From Phenylobacterium montanum (GTDB lineage: Bacteria > Pseudomonadota > Alphaproteobacteria > Caulobacterales > Caulobacteraceae), in contig NZ_CP073078.1 in assembly GCF_018135625.1 (NCBI RefSeq), positions 1 through 64,000 on the forward strand: a DNA stretch of 64,000 nucleotides, written 5' to 3'. Positions within the stretch are counted from its first letter, which is position 1, and each line of letters begins with the position of its first letter. A program made the position numbers and the translations under genes. Below the pieces are notes generated by a model that saw only the letters and a list, made by a program, of their open reading frames with translations, was not told the DNA's origin and did no database searches. This document shows positions 52,016 through 61,682 of the stretch, one piece after another.

Positions 52016-52984
52016 TCAGGGATTGTTCCAGGGGAACCCGGTCTCGATGGTCATCTCGTGGTTCACCGGATAGCGGCGCGGGTAGAAGCCGGTGGCGTGG
52101 AGCTGGCCAGCCTGAAGGCGCGAGAGGGTCAGGTCCAGGTCGCGGACGTCGCGCATGCCGAGCCAGGGTGCGGCGATCCCTTCGCCCACGCGGCAGCAGT
52201 GGGCCGTCCAGAGGATGGTGTCGCCGGGCAGGTCGGCCAGCAGGCGCTTGGTGGTCGCGCGATAGGCCGAAAGGCTCGCCCCCGGCAGGAAGGCGTAGAG
52301 GGTGGTGGGATAGATAAAGTCGCCGATGAACAGGCGATGGGCGGCTGGCTCGTAGAGCGCCACCGAACTCGGCGTATGGCCGGGCGTGGAAAGCACCGCC
52401 AGCGAGCGGCCGCCGAGGTCGAGGCTTTCGCCGGGTTTCAGCCAGGCTTCGACCGTGGGCGAGGGGGTCGCCAAGCCATCCTCGAAGCCCATGAACTCGT
52501 AGCGCTTCGGATGGAGCCGGCCGTGATCGAAGTCGGCCCTGGTCTGCGGCAGATCGATCATGTCAAGCTTGCCGAAGGCTCCGATCCCGCCCAGGTGGTC
52601 GAAGTGCAGGTGCGAGACGATCACCGTCACCGGGAGGCGGGTGAGGCTACGCACCACCGGGCCGATGTCGCGCGTGCCCGAGCCGCTGTCGAACAGCACG
52701 GCGCGTTTCTGGCCGATGATCAGATAGGCGTAGTTCTGCTGGTAGTAGCGCGGCTCGCCGATGGCGAAGGTCGCCGGCCCGATCGGTTCGACCGCGAAAT
52801 AGTCGTCGACCATGTGGCCCTTGGCCAGCACGGCCGGTTGCGGGTCGGTGATGGCGTGCGGGTTCAGCGGCGCCATCAGCTCGGCATAGACGTAGGGGGC
52901 GAACAAGGCGGCCAGGCCCAACAGGCATATGACCACCACGGCGCCGATCGCGCCGCGTCTGACCCATCCACCCCTGGTCGCCAT
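52016..52984 (-). CDS. Metallo-beta-lactamase-fold hydrolase, membrane-anchored or secreted
   Basis: 322 residues: N-terminal hydrophobic segment (about 12-35) as signal or anchor, then an MBL fold with SHLHFDHLGG metal motif, STPGHTPSSVALYEP and GDFIYPTT. The family includes lactonases, glyoxalase II and phosphodiesterases, so the substrate is unknown. The ATG at 52984 follows GGGGGAG. Confidence 0.87.
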   Translation of the reverse strand: MATRGGWVRRGAIGAVVVICLLGLAALFAPYVYAELMAPLNPHAITDPQPAVLAKGHMVDDYFAVEPIGPATFAIGEPRYYQQNYAYLIIGQKRAVLFDSGSGTRDIGPVVRSLTRLPVTVIVSHLHFDHLGGIGAFGKLDMIDLPQTRADFDHGRLHPKRYEFMGFEDGLATPSPTVEAWLKPGESLDLGGRSLAVLSTPGHTPSSVALYEPAAHRLFIGDFIYPTTLYAFLPGASLSAYRATTKRLLADLPGDTILWTAHCCRVGEGIAAPWLGMRDVRDLDLTLSRLQAGQLHATGFYPRRYPVNHEMTIETGFPWNNP

Positions 52985-53018
52985 GTCTCCCCCCGCGCCC
53001 CTGTCGCGCGGCGGCGAC

Positions 53019-53540
53019 TCAGCGAAGCTCGATATCGATGTCCGAGTAGCGCGCGTCGAAGGCCACCGCACAATAGGCTTCGAGCAGGTAGCGGTTCAGG
53101 CTGTCGCGCTCCTCGACGAAGCGGATCTGCATCTTGTTGATCCGGGTCTTGGCCGCCTCGAAGGCGACGCCGAAGCCCTGATCCTTGAAGATGTCCTCCC
53201 ACCCGGTCTTGCGCGAGACCGGAACCGAAAAGCGGCTGTCGGCCAGCATGACCTTCAGCTTCAGGGCCGAGCGGTTGGTGTGGGCCGAGCCGCGGCAGTG
53301 GTTCATCAGCCGCTGGTAGAGCCGGCTGGTGCGCCCGACGAACAGGTGGTCGTCCCCTTCCGAGAACAGATAGACGCCTTGCTGCGGCCCCTGTTCCGAA
53401 AAGGCGCCGAAATGGCGGCCGGGCTGGGAGACGAGTTCTGCGGCCTGGGCCTGCAGGACATCGAGGGCGCGGACGAACCGCAGGTCCGCCACGCTGTGCC
53501 GCGCGCTCTTCAGGCGCGGGCTGCTCAGAAGTTCCCCCAT
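53019..53540 (-). CDS. GIY-YIG-like nuclease-domain protein
   Basis: 173 residues. The central part reads GVYLFSEGDDHLFVGRT followed by a basic RLYQRLMNH helix, matching the GIY-YIG strand-turn-strand and helix. A late EERDSLNRYLLEAY could supply the metal-binding glutamate. No recognisable DNA-binding domain is attached. The ATG at 53540 is preceded by GGGGGA; a TTG at 53666 would add 42 residues. Function unknown; DNA repair or a restriction-like role are possible. Confidence 0.7.
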   Translation of the reverse strand: MGELLSSPRLKSARHSVADLRFVRALDVLQAQAAELVSQPGRHFGAFSEQGPQQGVYLFSEGDDHLFVGRTSRLYQRLMNHCRGSAHTNRSALKLKVMLADSRFSVPVSRKTGWEDIFKDQGFGVAFEAAKTRINKMQIRFVEERDSLNRYLLEAYCAVAFDARYSDIDIELR

Positions 53541-53708
53541 GGATGCCAGTCCCCCAACTCCGTCCAGCCACACCGGCGCGGCCGCCTCAACCGGGAACTG
53601 CAAGGCCCGCGCCAGGTAAAGGCTCAAGGCATGCAAGAGGGCCGCCTGTTGCTGCGGCGCTCGCAAATCGAGCCCCAGAGTGGGGTGATGAGCGTAAACG
53701 CGGCCGGT

Positions 53709-56033
53709 TCAGTGCGCCGTCGACATGGAGAAGGGCCGGTCGGCGGGCCGGGTCGCCCAGGATTTGTTCGGCCGGGCCTGCATGACGAACTTCAGCTCGC
53801 CGCCGGCCATGATCTCGTCGTGGCGGAGGAAGCTGCGCGAGAGCGGGCGGCCGTTCAGCGTCACCTGGCCGACATAGCGGTTGGCGTCGCTCAGCCCCTC
53901 GGCGATCACGCTGAAGCGCTTGCCGTTCGGCAGGTTCAGGGTCGCGTGGTCCACGAACGGGCGGCCGATCACGTACTCGTTCGAGCCCGGCGCAACGGGG
54001 TAGAAGCCCAGAGCGGTGAACACCAGCCAGGCCGACATCTGGCCGAGGTCGTCATTGCCCACCAGGCCATCGGGCGCCGGCCGGTACTGGCTGTCCATGA
54101 TCTGCTTCAGCCGCTCCTGGGTGCGCCAGGGCTGGCCGGCGTAGTCGTAGAGATAGGCGACGTGGTGGCTGGGCTCGTTGCCGTGGATGTACTGGCCGAT
54201 CAGGCCGGCGATATCCTCGGCGCTGGAATAGTCGAGTTTCGAGTCATCGAAGTCGAACATGGCGTCCAGCTTGGCGACGAAGGCCTTGTCGCCGCCCATG
54301 CCCTTGACCAGGCCGGCCTCGTCCTGCGGGGCGAAGAACGTCCACTGCCAGGCGTTGCCCTCGGTGTAGTCGCTGCCGTACTTGATCGAGGTCGGGTCGA
54401 ACGGTTCGCGGAAGGCGCCATCGCTCTTCCTTGCCCGGATGAAAGTGGTCTTGGAGTCATAGACGTTGCGCCAGTTCCCGGCCCGCGCGGCGAAGGTCTT
54501 GGCTATATCGTCCCGGCCTATGGCGTGGGCGGCGCGGGCTATGGTCCAGTCGTCGAAGGCGTATTCGACGGTCTTGGAGGCGGCCTCCGGCTCCTTGTCG
54601 ATCGCGACCCAGCCCAGGCGCATGTAGTCGCCGAGGCCGCCATAGGGGGCGTAGGTGGCGCTGGCGACCATGGCCTTCAGCGCCGCCTCGCGGTCGAAGC
54701 CCTTGATGTCCTTCATGATCGCGTCGGCGATCTCGGGCACGGCGTGATAGCCGATCATGCACCAGGTCTCCTGGCCGGCGAACTGCCAGACCGGCAGGAT
54801 GCCGAACGGGCTCTCCTGCTGCGACGCCACCAGCGAGCTGACCACGTCGGCGGTGCGCTGCTCGGGCCGGATCAGGGTCATCAGCGGCTGTTCGGCGCGG
54901 AAGGTGTCCCAGAGCGAGAAGGTGGAGACGAAGGTGAAGCCATCCGCCTTGTGCACGGCATTGTCTGGACCGCGATATCGTCCGTCCACGTCCATATCCA
55001 GGCTGGGCGCCATCAGGGCGTGATAAAGAGCGGTATAGAGCGACTTGCGCATCGGCTCGGCGGCGTCGATCTCGACTGCGCCTAGGGCCTTGTCCCAGGC
55101 CGCGCGGGCGGCGGTGCGGGCGCCGTCGAAGTCCCAGCCGGGGGCCTCGGCCTTCAGGTTGGCGACGGCGTTGTCCTCGCTGACCGGGGAGATCGCGACC
55201 TTGACCAGCAGCGGACTGTCCAGCGGGCCGAAGTCGAACACGGCCTCCAGGCCCCGGCCGGCGATGGCGTCTAGGTCGGTCGCGCTCGTGCCTGGGCCCT
55301 TGAAGCCCTTGTATTCGTTGGGCGGCTCGCGGTCGTAGAGCTGGTGGCCGGTCAGAGGCTTGGAGAAGGCCACGGCGAAATAGAGCTGGCGGCCGGGCGC
55401 CCAGCCGCGGGTCTCGCGAAAGCCGGTGACGAGGCCGTCGGGACGGATCCGCAGGCGCGACCAGCTGACCTTGCCCGGATAGTTGTAGATCGAGGAACGC
55501 AGGTCCAGCAGCACATGCGCCGCCTGGCCGGCCGGGAAGCTGTAGCGGTGCAGGCCCACGCGCGGGGTCGTGGTCAGCTCGGCGCGGACGCCATAGTCGG
55601 CGAGGGTCACGGCGTAGTAGCCGGGCTGGGCGATCTCGCTGTCGTGGCTGAAACGGGAGCGGTAGCCGGACAGGGGCTTGTCGCTGTCGCCCGGCTCCAG
55701 CCGGACCTCGCCGGCGATCGGCTGGATCAGCACGTCGCCCAGGTCGGAATGGCCCGTGCCGGAGAAATGGGTGTGGGAGAAGCCGAGGATGGTGTGGTCC
55801 TCGTAGCGATAGCCCGCGGCCCACTTGTAGCTCTGCTTGAACGGTTTGATCTCGGTGTCGGGGCTCAGCTGCACCATGCCGAAGGGGACGGTGGCGCCCG
55901 GAAAGGTGTGGCCGTCCGGCCCCGTGCCGATGAAGGGATCCACCGTCTCGACCGGCGAGGCGGCGAAGGCGGCGCCGCAGGCCAGGCCCAGCACGCCGGC
56001 GGCCAAGCCGCCAGCCCAAAGCGAACGCCGCAT
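53709..56033 (-). CDS. GH92-family alpha-1,2-mannosidase
   Basis: 774 residues with a signal peptide (about 1-24, ending AFA) and the GH92 opening VDPFIGTGPDGHTFPGATVPFGMVQLSPDT, then GFSHTHFSGTGHSDLGD, DTFRAEQPLMTLI and GNDDLGQMSAWLVFTALGFYPVAPGS near the C-terminus. It is a calcium-dependent exo-mannosidase acting in the periplasm on mannan or N-glycan fragments. Strong GGGAGAG ribosome site. The porin upstream on the same strand may supply substrate, although the shared operon is not certain. Confidence 0.93.
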   Translation of the reverse strand: MRRSLWAGGLAAGVLGLACGAAFAASPVETVDPFIGTGPDGHTFPGATVPFGMVQLSPDTEIKPFKQSYKWAAGYRYEDHTILGFSHTHFSGTGHSDLGDVLIQPIAGEVRLEPGDSDKPLSGYRSRFSHDSEIAQPGYYAVTLADYGVRAELTTTPRVGLHRYSFPAGQAAHVLLDLRSSIYNYPGKVSWSRLRIRPDGLVTGFRETRGWAPGRQLYFAVAFSKPLTGHQLYDREPPNEYKGFKGPGTSATDLDAIAGRGLEAVFDFGPLDSPLLVKVAISPVSEDNAVANLKAEAPGWDFDGARTAARAAWDKALGAVEIDAAEPMRKSLYTALYHALMAPSLDMDVDGRYRGPDNAVHKADGFTFVSTFSLWDTFRAEQPLMTLIRPEQRTADVVSSLVASQQESPFGILPVWQFAGQETWCMIGYHAVPEIADAIMKDIKGFDREAALKAMVASATYAPYGGLGDYMRLGWVAIDKEPEAASKTVEYAFDDWTIARAAHAIGRDDIAKTFAARAGNWRNVYDSKTTFIRARKSDGAFREPFDPTSIKYGSDYTEGNAWQWTFFAPQDEAGLVKGMGGDKAFVAKLDAMFDFDDSKLDYSSAEDIAGLIGQYIHGNEPSHHVAYLYDYAGQPWRTQERLKQIMDSQYRPAPDGLVGNDDLGQMSAWLVFTALGFYPVAPGSNEYVIGRPFVDHATLNLPNGKRFSVIAEGLSDANRYVGQVTLNGRPLSRSFLRHDEIMAGGELKFVMQARPNKSWATRPADRPFSMSTAH

Positions 56034-56101
56034 CCTGCTCTCCCTCGAATCCGGGTGAGCCTAGCGCTGCGGCGGCGCCTGGGCCAGCGGCCGCTAGGCC
56101 G

Positions 56102-57565
56102 TCAGAAGCGGTACTGGGTGAAGATGCCGAACTCGTCGTAGGTCCCGCTGTTGAGCAGGCCGCCGGCCGGAATCCCGCCGATCAGGCCGCTGCCCTGCGG
56201 GGCCGCCGAGCCGGGCGCCGCGGCGCCGTTGGTGGTGGTCAAGAGCCCATTGCTGACGCTGTCGCGCTTGTAGACCAGGGCTAGGTCCACCGATTGCACG
56301 GGGCTGTAGTCGAGGCCGAGGTTGAAATACTCGTCGCGGGTCGCCGAATTGGCCTTGGCCGTAGAGGCCAGCACGTCCTGTTCCGGGTTCACCCAGTCGT
56401 AGCGGCCGAACACCGAGACCTTGGGCGTCACGCTGAACGAGCCGAACACGGAATAGCCCTCGCCGGTGGCCTTGACCGGCTTGGCCGCCTGGGTCCCGTC
56501 GGTGAAGTTGCGCACATAGACGTACTCGCCGCCGACCCGGAAGCGCGGATTGACGTAAGCGACCAGGGCGTCGAGGCGGTTGGCCGAGTGGTAGAAGGCC
56601 GAGCCGTTGACGTTCTTGCCGAGGTCGCCGGAATAACCGCCGACAGCCACGGTGAAATTGTCGACCGTGGCGTTGATGCGGCCTTCCACGTCCATCTGCT
56701 TGGAGCGGTTGAAGTTGCCGTCGCCGGGCGCCTTGAAGCCCGAGCCGTCCAGCAGCGAGACCGAATAGCCCAGGGTGACCGGGGCGACCGGGAAGGTCCC
56801 GTTGACGTTCAGGCTGGTGTCGGTGGTGGTGCCGTACTTGATCCGGTCGATCAGCATGTTCTCGACGAAGCGATAGCCGGCCAGGTTCTCGACGAACGGC
56901 ACCCAGGGCAGGTCCACGTCGCCCGCCCGGATCACCAGGGCGTCGGAATATTTGGCCTGCAGATAGGCCTTCTTGATGAACAGCTGGGTCGACTTGGTGG
57001 TGGCGTCGTAGGTGAAGTCGGTGGTGATGTTCGCCGAATAGATGTCGTTGAACTTGTGGTCGAAGGTCAGATAGGCCCGCTTGATGTCGAAGCCGTAGCC
57101 GTTCGACGAGGGGAAGCCGTTCTGGGTGTTGGTGCGCACCCCGTTCGACTTCTGGTCGATGTTGCTGACGTCGGCGAAGACGAGGCCGCCGACCTTGGTG
57201 TCGCCCCACCAGCCGGGCTTTGGCGTGTTGGCGACCACGGCCTGCTTCACCTCGCCGGGGAGGGTCTGGATCTGGGCGGCCAACTGGGCCTTCGCGGACG
57301 CGGCGTCGGCCTTGGCGGCGGAGGCCTCGGCCTGGGCGGCCTGGGCCTTGGCCTCGGTCTGCTCGCGGGCGATCTGTTCCTGGTCCAGGCGCGCCTTCAG
57401 CGACTCGATTTCGTCGGCCAGGGCCTTGACCTGCTCGGCCGTGGCGGCCGGCGGCGCGGCCGGATGGCGCTTGTGGTGCGGCTTGGCCTCGGCGGCGGCA
57501 GCGAAGGAAAGGGCGGCCAGCACGCCAAGCGCTGCCCCGCCCAACAGAGAAAATCTGTCGCGCAT
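56102..57565 (-). CDS. Outer-membrane porin with N-terminal coiled coil (OprO/P-like)
   Basis: 487 residues: signal peptide (about 1-27), a trimeric coiled-coil segment rich in Ala, Lys and Glu (about 43-95), then a beta-barrel of the phosphate-selective-porin type ending in phenylalanine (IFTQYRF). In the barrel, FDIKRAYLTFDHKFND and FIKKAYLQAKYSDALVIRAGDVDLPW are typical. The solute is not predictable. The ATG at 57565 begins the signal peptide. Confidence 0.85.
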   Translation of the reverse strand: MRDRFSLLGGAALGVLAALSFAAAAEAKPHHKRHPAAPPAATAEQVKALADEIESLKARLDQEQIAREQTEAKAQAAQAEASAAKADAASAKAQLAAQIQTLPGEVKQAVVANTPKPGWWGDTKVGGLVFADVSNIDQKSNGVRTNTQNGFPSSNGYGFDIKRAYLTFDHKFNDIYSANITTDFTYDATTKSTQLFIKKAYLQAKYSDALVIRAGDVDLPWVPFVENLAGYRFVENMLIDRIKYGTTTDTSLNVNGTFPVAPVTLGYSVSLLDGSGFKAPGDGNFNRSKQMDVEGRINATVDNFTVAVGGYSGDLGKNVNGSAFYHSANRLDALVAYVNPRFRVGGEYVYVRNFTDGTQAAKPVKATGEGYSVFGSFSVTPKVSVFGRYDWVNPEQDVLASTAKANSATRDEYFNLGLDYSPVQSVDLALVYKRDSVSNGLLTTTNGAAAPGSAAPQGSGLIGGIPAGGLLNSGTYDEFGIFTQYRF

Positions 57566-57658
57566 GAATTTGAACCCCAGATATCCGGCCCCAACCGGTT
57601 CAGAAAGACGGCGATGATCCGCTTGCTGATGGATCACCGTTATGTAGGCGCGGCTCAT

Positions 57659-57709
57659 ATCGTAGCCGCAGGCGTAGTGTCCATGATCTGTGGATCGTCC
57701 GGCTACGAT
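57659..57709. promoter_or_regulatory. 9-bp inverted repeat in porin promoter region
   Basis: ATCGTAGCC (57659-57667) and GGCTACGAT (57701-57709) are perfectly complementary, 33 bases apart, within the 260-base divergent gap between the porin and mtnB. It may be an operator pair or a hairpin. Confidence 0.45.
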
Positions 57710-57825
57710 TTAAACTACAAGCGGCGTCAGTCGAGATGAGGTATCGCCGCACCCTCGGCGGGCTTGGCCGGATGCGGCCGGCCGGCGTAACCTGGACGCC
57801 TGATTTGCACCCTGAGCGAGGTTTC

Positions 57826-58449
57826 ATGCATCTGGACGAGGCGAGGGGCGAACTGGTCGCGGTCGGTGCGACCTTCGACGCCAAGGGCTGGGTGCCGGCC
57901 ACCAGCGGCAACTTTTCCGCGCGGCTGGGCGACGGGACCATGGCCATCACCTCGTCGGGCAAGCACAAGGGCCGCCTGACGCCCGCCGACATCATGCATG
58001 CCGACGCCGAAGGGCGCTCGCTGGATGGCGGCAAGCCCTCGGCCGAGACCGGGCTGCATGTGCAGCTCTATCGCCTGTTTCCCGAGATCGGGGCTGTGCT
58101 GCACACCCACTCGCCGGGCGGCGTGGCGCTGAGCCGAGCGTTTCCGCAGGCTTCCGCCTGGGTCATCGAGGGGCATGAGCTGGTCAAGGCCCTGCCGGGG
58201 CAGACGTCCCATGAGGCGCGGGTCACCCTCCCGATCGTGGACAACGACCAGGACATGGCCCGCCTGGCCGAGGCGATCGCGCCGGCCCTGCTGGCCAAGC
58301 CCGCCCCGCCGGCCTATCTGATCCGGGGCCACGGCCTCTATGCCTGGGGCAAGGACGTGGCCGAGGCCGAGAAGGTGGTCGAGGCCCTGGAATGGCTGTT
58401 CGCCGCCGACCTGACCGAACGCCTTTATCGCGCAGGAGCACAATCATGA
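57826..58449 (+). CDS. mtnB: Methylthioribulose-1-phosphate dehydratase
   Basis: 207 residues of the class II aldolase/adducin family; methionine salvage step making the diketo phosphate from methylthioribulose-1-phosphate. Zinc ligands H93 and H95 (LHTHSPGG) and the catalytic Glu74 region (PSAETGLH) are present. The ATG at 57826 follows GAGG. Its stop overlaps mtnD by four bases (ATGA). Confidence 0.94.
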   Translation: MHLDEARGELVAVGATFDAKGWVPATSGNFSARLGDGTMAITSSGKHKGRLTPADIMHADAEGRSLDGGKPSAETGLHVQLYRLFPEIGAVLHTHSPGGVALSRAFPQASAWVIEGHELVKALPGQTSHEARVTLPIVDNDQDMARLAEAIAPALLAKPAPPAYLIRGHGLYAWGKDVAEAEKVVEALEWLFAADLTERLYRAGAQS

Positions 58450-59015
58450 GCCGCCTGACCGTCTATCCCGACACCAGCGCCGACGCGCCGATCCTCGACA
58501 CCTGCGACGCCGCCGAGATCGCCAAGACCCTGGCCAAGATCGACGTGCAGTTCGAACGCTGGCCGGCCGAGGCCGTGCTGGCCGCCGACGCCGACGACGC
58601 GGCGGTGATGGCCGCGTATGCCGGGGCCATCGACCGGCTGAAGGCCGAGGGTGGCTATCAGGCCGTCGACGTGGTGCGCATGGCCCCGGACAATCCGCAG
58701 AAGGAGATGCTGCGGCGCAAGTTCCTGTCCGAGCATCGCCACGCCGAGGACGAGGTGCGCTTTTTCGTCGAGGGCGAGGGCCTGTTTTGCCTGCGCGAGG
58801 CGGGCAAGGTGCACATGGTGCTGTGCGAGGCAGGCGATTTGATCAGCGTGCCGGCGGGCATTCGTCACTGGTTCGACATGGGGCCGGCGCCGCGCTTCAC
58901 CGCCATCCGCCTGTTCACCAACCCCGAGGGCTGGGTGGCGCAATATACCGACGATCCGATCGCCGACGCCTATCCGCGGCTGGAACCGCAAAAACTCGAC
59001 CACATGACGGCATGA
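58446..59015 (+). CDS. mtnD: Acireductone dioxygenase
   Basis: 189-residue cupin. Metal ligands H97, H99, E103 ([12 protein letters not shown]) and H141 (GIRHWFD) match the Klebsiella enzyme. With iron it yields the methionine precursor 4-methylthio-2-oxobutanoate; with nickel, an off-pathway product. Overlaps mtnB and mtnC by ATGA at each end, so the three are translationally coupled. Confidence 0.95.
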   Translation: MSRLTVYPDTSADAPILDTCDAAEIAKTLAKIDVQFERWPAEAVLAADADDAAVMAAYAGAIDRLKAEGGYQAVDVVRMAPDNPQKEMLRRKFLSEHRHAEDEVRFFVEGEGLFCLREAGKVHMVLCEAGDLISVPAGIRHWFDMGPAPRFTAIRLFTNPEGWVAQYTDDPIADAYPRLEPQKLDHMTA

Positions 59016-59659
59016 CCACCCCGATCCGGGCGATCCTGACCGACATCGAGGGCACGACCAGCAGCATCGCCTTCGTCGCCGAGACCCTGTTTCCCTATGC
59101 GCGGGCGCACCTGCCGGCTTTCGTGGCGGCGCACCCGGAGCGCGTCGCGGGGCTGCTGGCGGAGGTTGCGGCCATGGAGCCGGGCGATCCGGTGGCGACC
59201 CTGCTGCGCTGGATCGACGAGGACCGGAAGGCCACGCCGCTGAAGACCCTGCAGGGCTGGATCTGGGCCGAGGGCTATGCGACCGGCGCCTATCAGGGCC
59301 ACGTCTATCCCGACGCGGCCGAGGCCTTGCGGGCGTGGAAGGCGGCGGGGCTGAGGCTGTTCGTCTATTCCTCGGGCTCGGTGGAGGCCCAGGAGCTGCT
59401 GTTCGGCCATAGCGACCAGGGCGACCTGACGCCGCTGTTCGAGGGCTATTTCGACACCACGAGCGGCGGCAAGCGCGAGGCGGGGTCCTACGTGCGGATC
59501 GCGGCGGCGATTGGCGAGGAGGCTGGGGCGGTGCTGTTCCTGTCGGACGTTCAGGCCGAGCTGGACGCGGCGGCGGCGGCGGGGATGCGGACGGTGCTGG
59601 TGGATCGCAGCGGCGGCGCCGCTGGGGTGGGGTCGTTTGAGGAGATCGGGGTGCGGTAG
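59012..59659 (+). CDS. mtnC: Enolase-phosphatase E1
   Basis: 215-residue HAD-superfamily enzyme that enolises and dephosphorylates the diketo intermediate to acireductone. Motif I is LTDIEGTTS (D11, E13), motif [11 protein letters not shown], then GGKREAGSY and [13 protein letters not shown]. Last gene of mtnBDC; mtnA and mtnK are not in the window. Confidence 0.95.
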   Translation: MTTPIRAILTDIEGTTSSIAFVAETLFPYARAHLPAFVAAHPERVAGLLAEVAAMEPGDPVATLLRWIDEDRKATPLKTLQGWIWAEGYATGAYQGHVYPDAAEALRAWKAAGLRLFVYSSGSVEAQELLFGHSDQGDLTPLFEGYFDTTSGGKREAGSYVRIAAAIGEEAGAVLFLSDVQAELDAAAAAGMRTVLVDRSGGAAGVGSFEEIGVR

Positions 59660-59748
59660 GGGCGGCTGAGACGTCCGCTTAGGGCTCAGGCGCTGAGGCG
59701 AAAGAACGACCCCTAGCGGGCATTTGAGGTCCGTGAAATGCTGGTCAG

Positions 59749-60138
59749 ATGACGCGATTTTCACGTCCATCGCTCTACGCACCAACGGCGGCGTTATTTC
59801 TATTCGTTTGCTTGGGCATCGGAAGCTGCGCTCACCGCAGCCTCCCAAAATTGACGCGAGAGCAAGCGAAGCTTTGTGCGGCGCAAGGAGGATATGAAAG
59901 TCGCGGAGGTTTTGGCGAGCCATTCTGCCAGTTTCGCTATGCCGACGCAGGGAGGGTTTGCTCAAGCAAAACTGATTGCGAAGGTCAGTGCATAATTCAG
60001 CTTGGCCAGCCGTCAGACCCAAAGTTGGCGCCGGGCGATCCAGCAGAAGGCCGCTGTCAGGCAGAGAGAAGTACGTTCGGCTGTTACATTGTCATCGACG
60101 GCGGAAGAGTGACCAATGCCGGTGGCTGCTCTGACTGA
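59749..60138 (+). CDS. Small cysteine-rich putative lipoprotein
   Basis: 129 residues: N-terminal hydrophobic segment with a lipobox-like GIGSC, then ten more cysteines spread through the mature part (CSSKTDCEGQC, GRCQAERSTFGC), suggesting disulfides. No family recognised. Base composition is visibly less GC-rich than the neighbours, consistent with recent acquisition. Confidence 0.65.
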   Translation: MTRFSRPSLYAPTAALFLFVCLGIGSCAHRSLPKLTREQAKLCAAQGGYESRGGFGEPFCQFRYADAGRVCSSKTDCEGQCIIQLGQPSDPKLAPGDPAEGRCQAERSTFGCYIVIDGGRVTNAGGCSD

Positions 60139-60342
60139 AGGTATATCCGCAAACCACCCATCCGACTCGTTCGGAGAGTCCGCTTTCTGGCCGTCGGGCT
60201 CGCACCGGCGCGAACGGCAGCTTGTGGCACCCGAGCGAAGGGAACAGAACGACCCAACTCGGACATCGCGCTTACGTTTGCTGTGACCTTGAAGCCGACT
60301 TTGCACTTTCGCGCGACAGATGCAGAGCCGCCGAACCCATTT
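60139..60342. other. Gene-free stretch in AT-richer islet
   Basis: 204 bases between the lipoprotein and the convergent small membrane protein. I see no convincing ORF, repeat or terminator in it. Confidence 0.5.
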
Positions 60343-60567
60343 TCAGGAATATTGTAACGCGTGCATCACGCCGAACGTAAGTGCCCCGCCAGCGACTAAA
60401 GTTAGAAAACCGACGCGCCACCAATATGAAAATGGCTGATCTTCACGCTTGATAAATCGCGTTGAGCTGAGACCACTATTGAAATTCAGAATTTTGCCCG
60501 TAACAAGTGCGAAAGTAACCGCCGCAGCAGGCACTGCGGCGACGATCAGATAGTAGACGAACGTCAT
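60343..60567 (-). CDS. Small two-helix membrane protein
   Basis: 74 residues with two hydrophobic segments (about 3-24 and 50-70) around a polar loop. GGAG lies about 12 bases upstream of the ATG at 60567. No family recognised. It shares the lower-GC composition of the preceding lipoprotein gene. Confidence 0.6.
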   Translation of the reverse strand: MTFVYYLIVAAVPAAAVTFALVTGKILNFNSGLSSTRFIKREDQPFSYWWRVGFLTLVAGGALTFGVMHALQYS

Positions 60568-60832
60568 GTCTGCGCGATCTCCATATCGCCAATAGCCATT
60601 GAGCTTATGCTTGGGAATGGCAGATTGCCACCCAACTCTGCCGCTCATAGGTGCTGCTTTCCGGGGTGCTGGCCGAGCGACGGAATTCCGTCAAGTTCCC
60701 TGGCGCGGCCGTGGCGCCGTCCGGTCGGGCCGGGGATGAGCAGACCGCCAAGCGGATTTTGCGCGCAGGTTGGTCCGGCCGGCGGCCTTGGGCGTATGCA
60801 TAGGGGGCTGTTGCTGGCGAAGGCGTAGACGG

Positions 60833-61219
60833 ATGAAATCGGCTCTGTATGGCCTGGCCCTCGCGGCGTTGGGCGCTGTGGGACCGTCCTGGGCGGTGGA
60901 GCCGGCGCAATCGTGGCGGGTGGCGGGCAAGGTGGCGAGCTTTGCATTCACGCTGAACTGCGACTTCAGGCCGGCCGGAACGCGGCTCGGCGGGGTGTGT
61001 GTGGACGCTTCGACCAGCGATCCGACGATCAAGGGCGGTCGCGCGCACAAGATCACGCGCGGGCGGATCGACGGCGACACGGTCAGCTGGACCTATGTCT
61101 CAAGCTTCCTGCTGTCCAAGTTCGACGTGACCTTCGATGGGACGCGGCGGGGCCAGGATATGAGCGGCGTTATCCACGTCCAGGGCCATGACGGCGCGTT
61201 CACCGCGACGCGCCAATGA
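60833..61219 (+). CDS. Secreted small protein of unknown function
   Basis: 128 residues with a signal peptide (about 1-21, ending SWA) and a beta-rich mature part with two cysteines (LNCDF, GVCVD) that may pair. No known motif. Its stop overlaps the next gene by ATGA, so the two are probably translated together. Confidence 0.7.
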   Translation: MKSALYGLALAALGAVGPSWAVEPAQSWRVAGKVASFAFTLNCDFRPAGTRLGGVCVDASTSDPTIKGGRAHKITRGRIDGDTVSWTYVSSFLLSKFDVTFDGTRRGQDMSGVIHVQGHDGAFTATRQ

Positions 61220-61623
61220 CCAGGCGCGAGGCGCTGATCTACGCCGGTGTGGGCTTTTCGGTCTGGCTGAACGGCGCCGTGACCTTTCGGCTGGGCGGGC
61301 GGATGCTGTTCACCCATGGGCCGGCGGTGACGGCGGCGGTGGCGCTGGTCATCGCCGCGCTGGTCTGCCTGGCCCTGCGCGCGACCATGGCCTGGCGGAA
61401 GGCGGACGTGTCGCAATCGGTGGAGATCGCGGTGATCATGGCCTTGCCAGGCCTGTTCGGCGAGACGGCGCGGCTGGCTGTCTTTCCCTGGGCCACGGGC
61501 CTTCCTGAAAGCGCGGGGCCATCGTTCGCCGCCGTCATCTTCTTCGGCAACGCGGTGCTGCTGGCCTATGCTTATCTGCGCGCGCAGCAGCGGCATCGGC
61601 CTCCCGGCACGATCACGGACTAG
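61216..61623 (+). CDS. Four-helix membrane protein of unknown function
   Basis: 135 residues with about four hydrophobic segments (including VTAAVALVIAALVCLALRA and FAAVIFFGNAVLLAYAYLRA). No signature recognised. Overlaps the secreted protein gene by four bases. Confidence 0.7.
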   Translation: MTRREALIYAGVGFSVWLNGAVTFRLGGRMLFTHGPAVTAAVALVIAALVCLALRATMAWRKADVSQSVEIAVIMALPGLFGETARLAVFPWATGLPESAGPSFAAVIFFGNAVLLAYAYLRAQQRHRPPGTITD

Positions 61624-61682
61624 CCAATGGGAGATGGGCTGGCTTGACAAGCTTGCTGAAAAATGTTCCTATTTGTCACATC

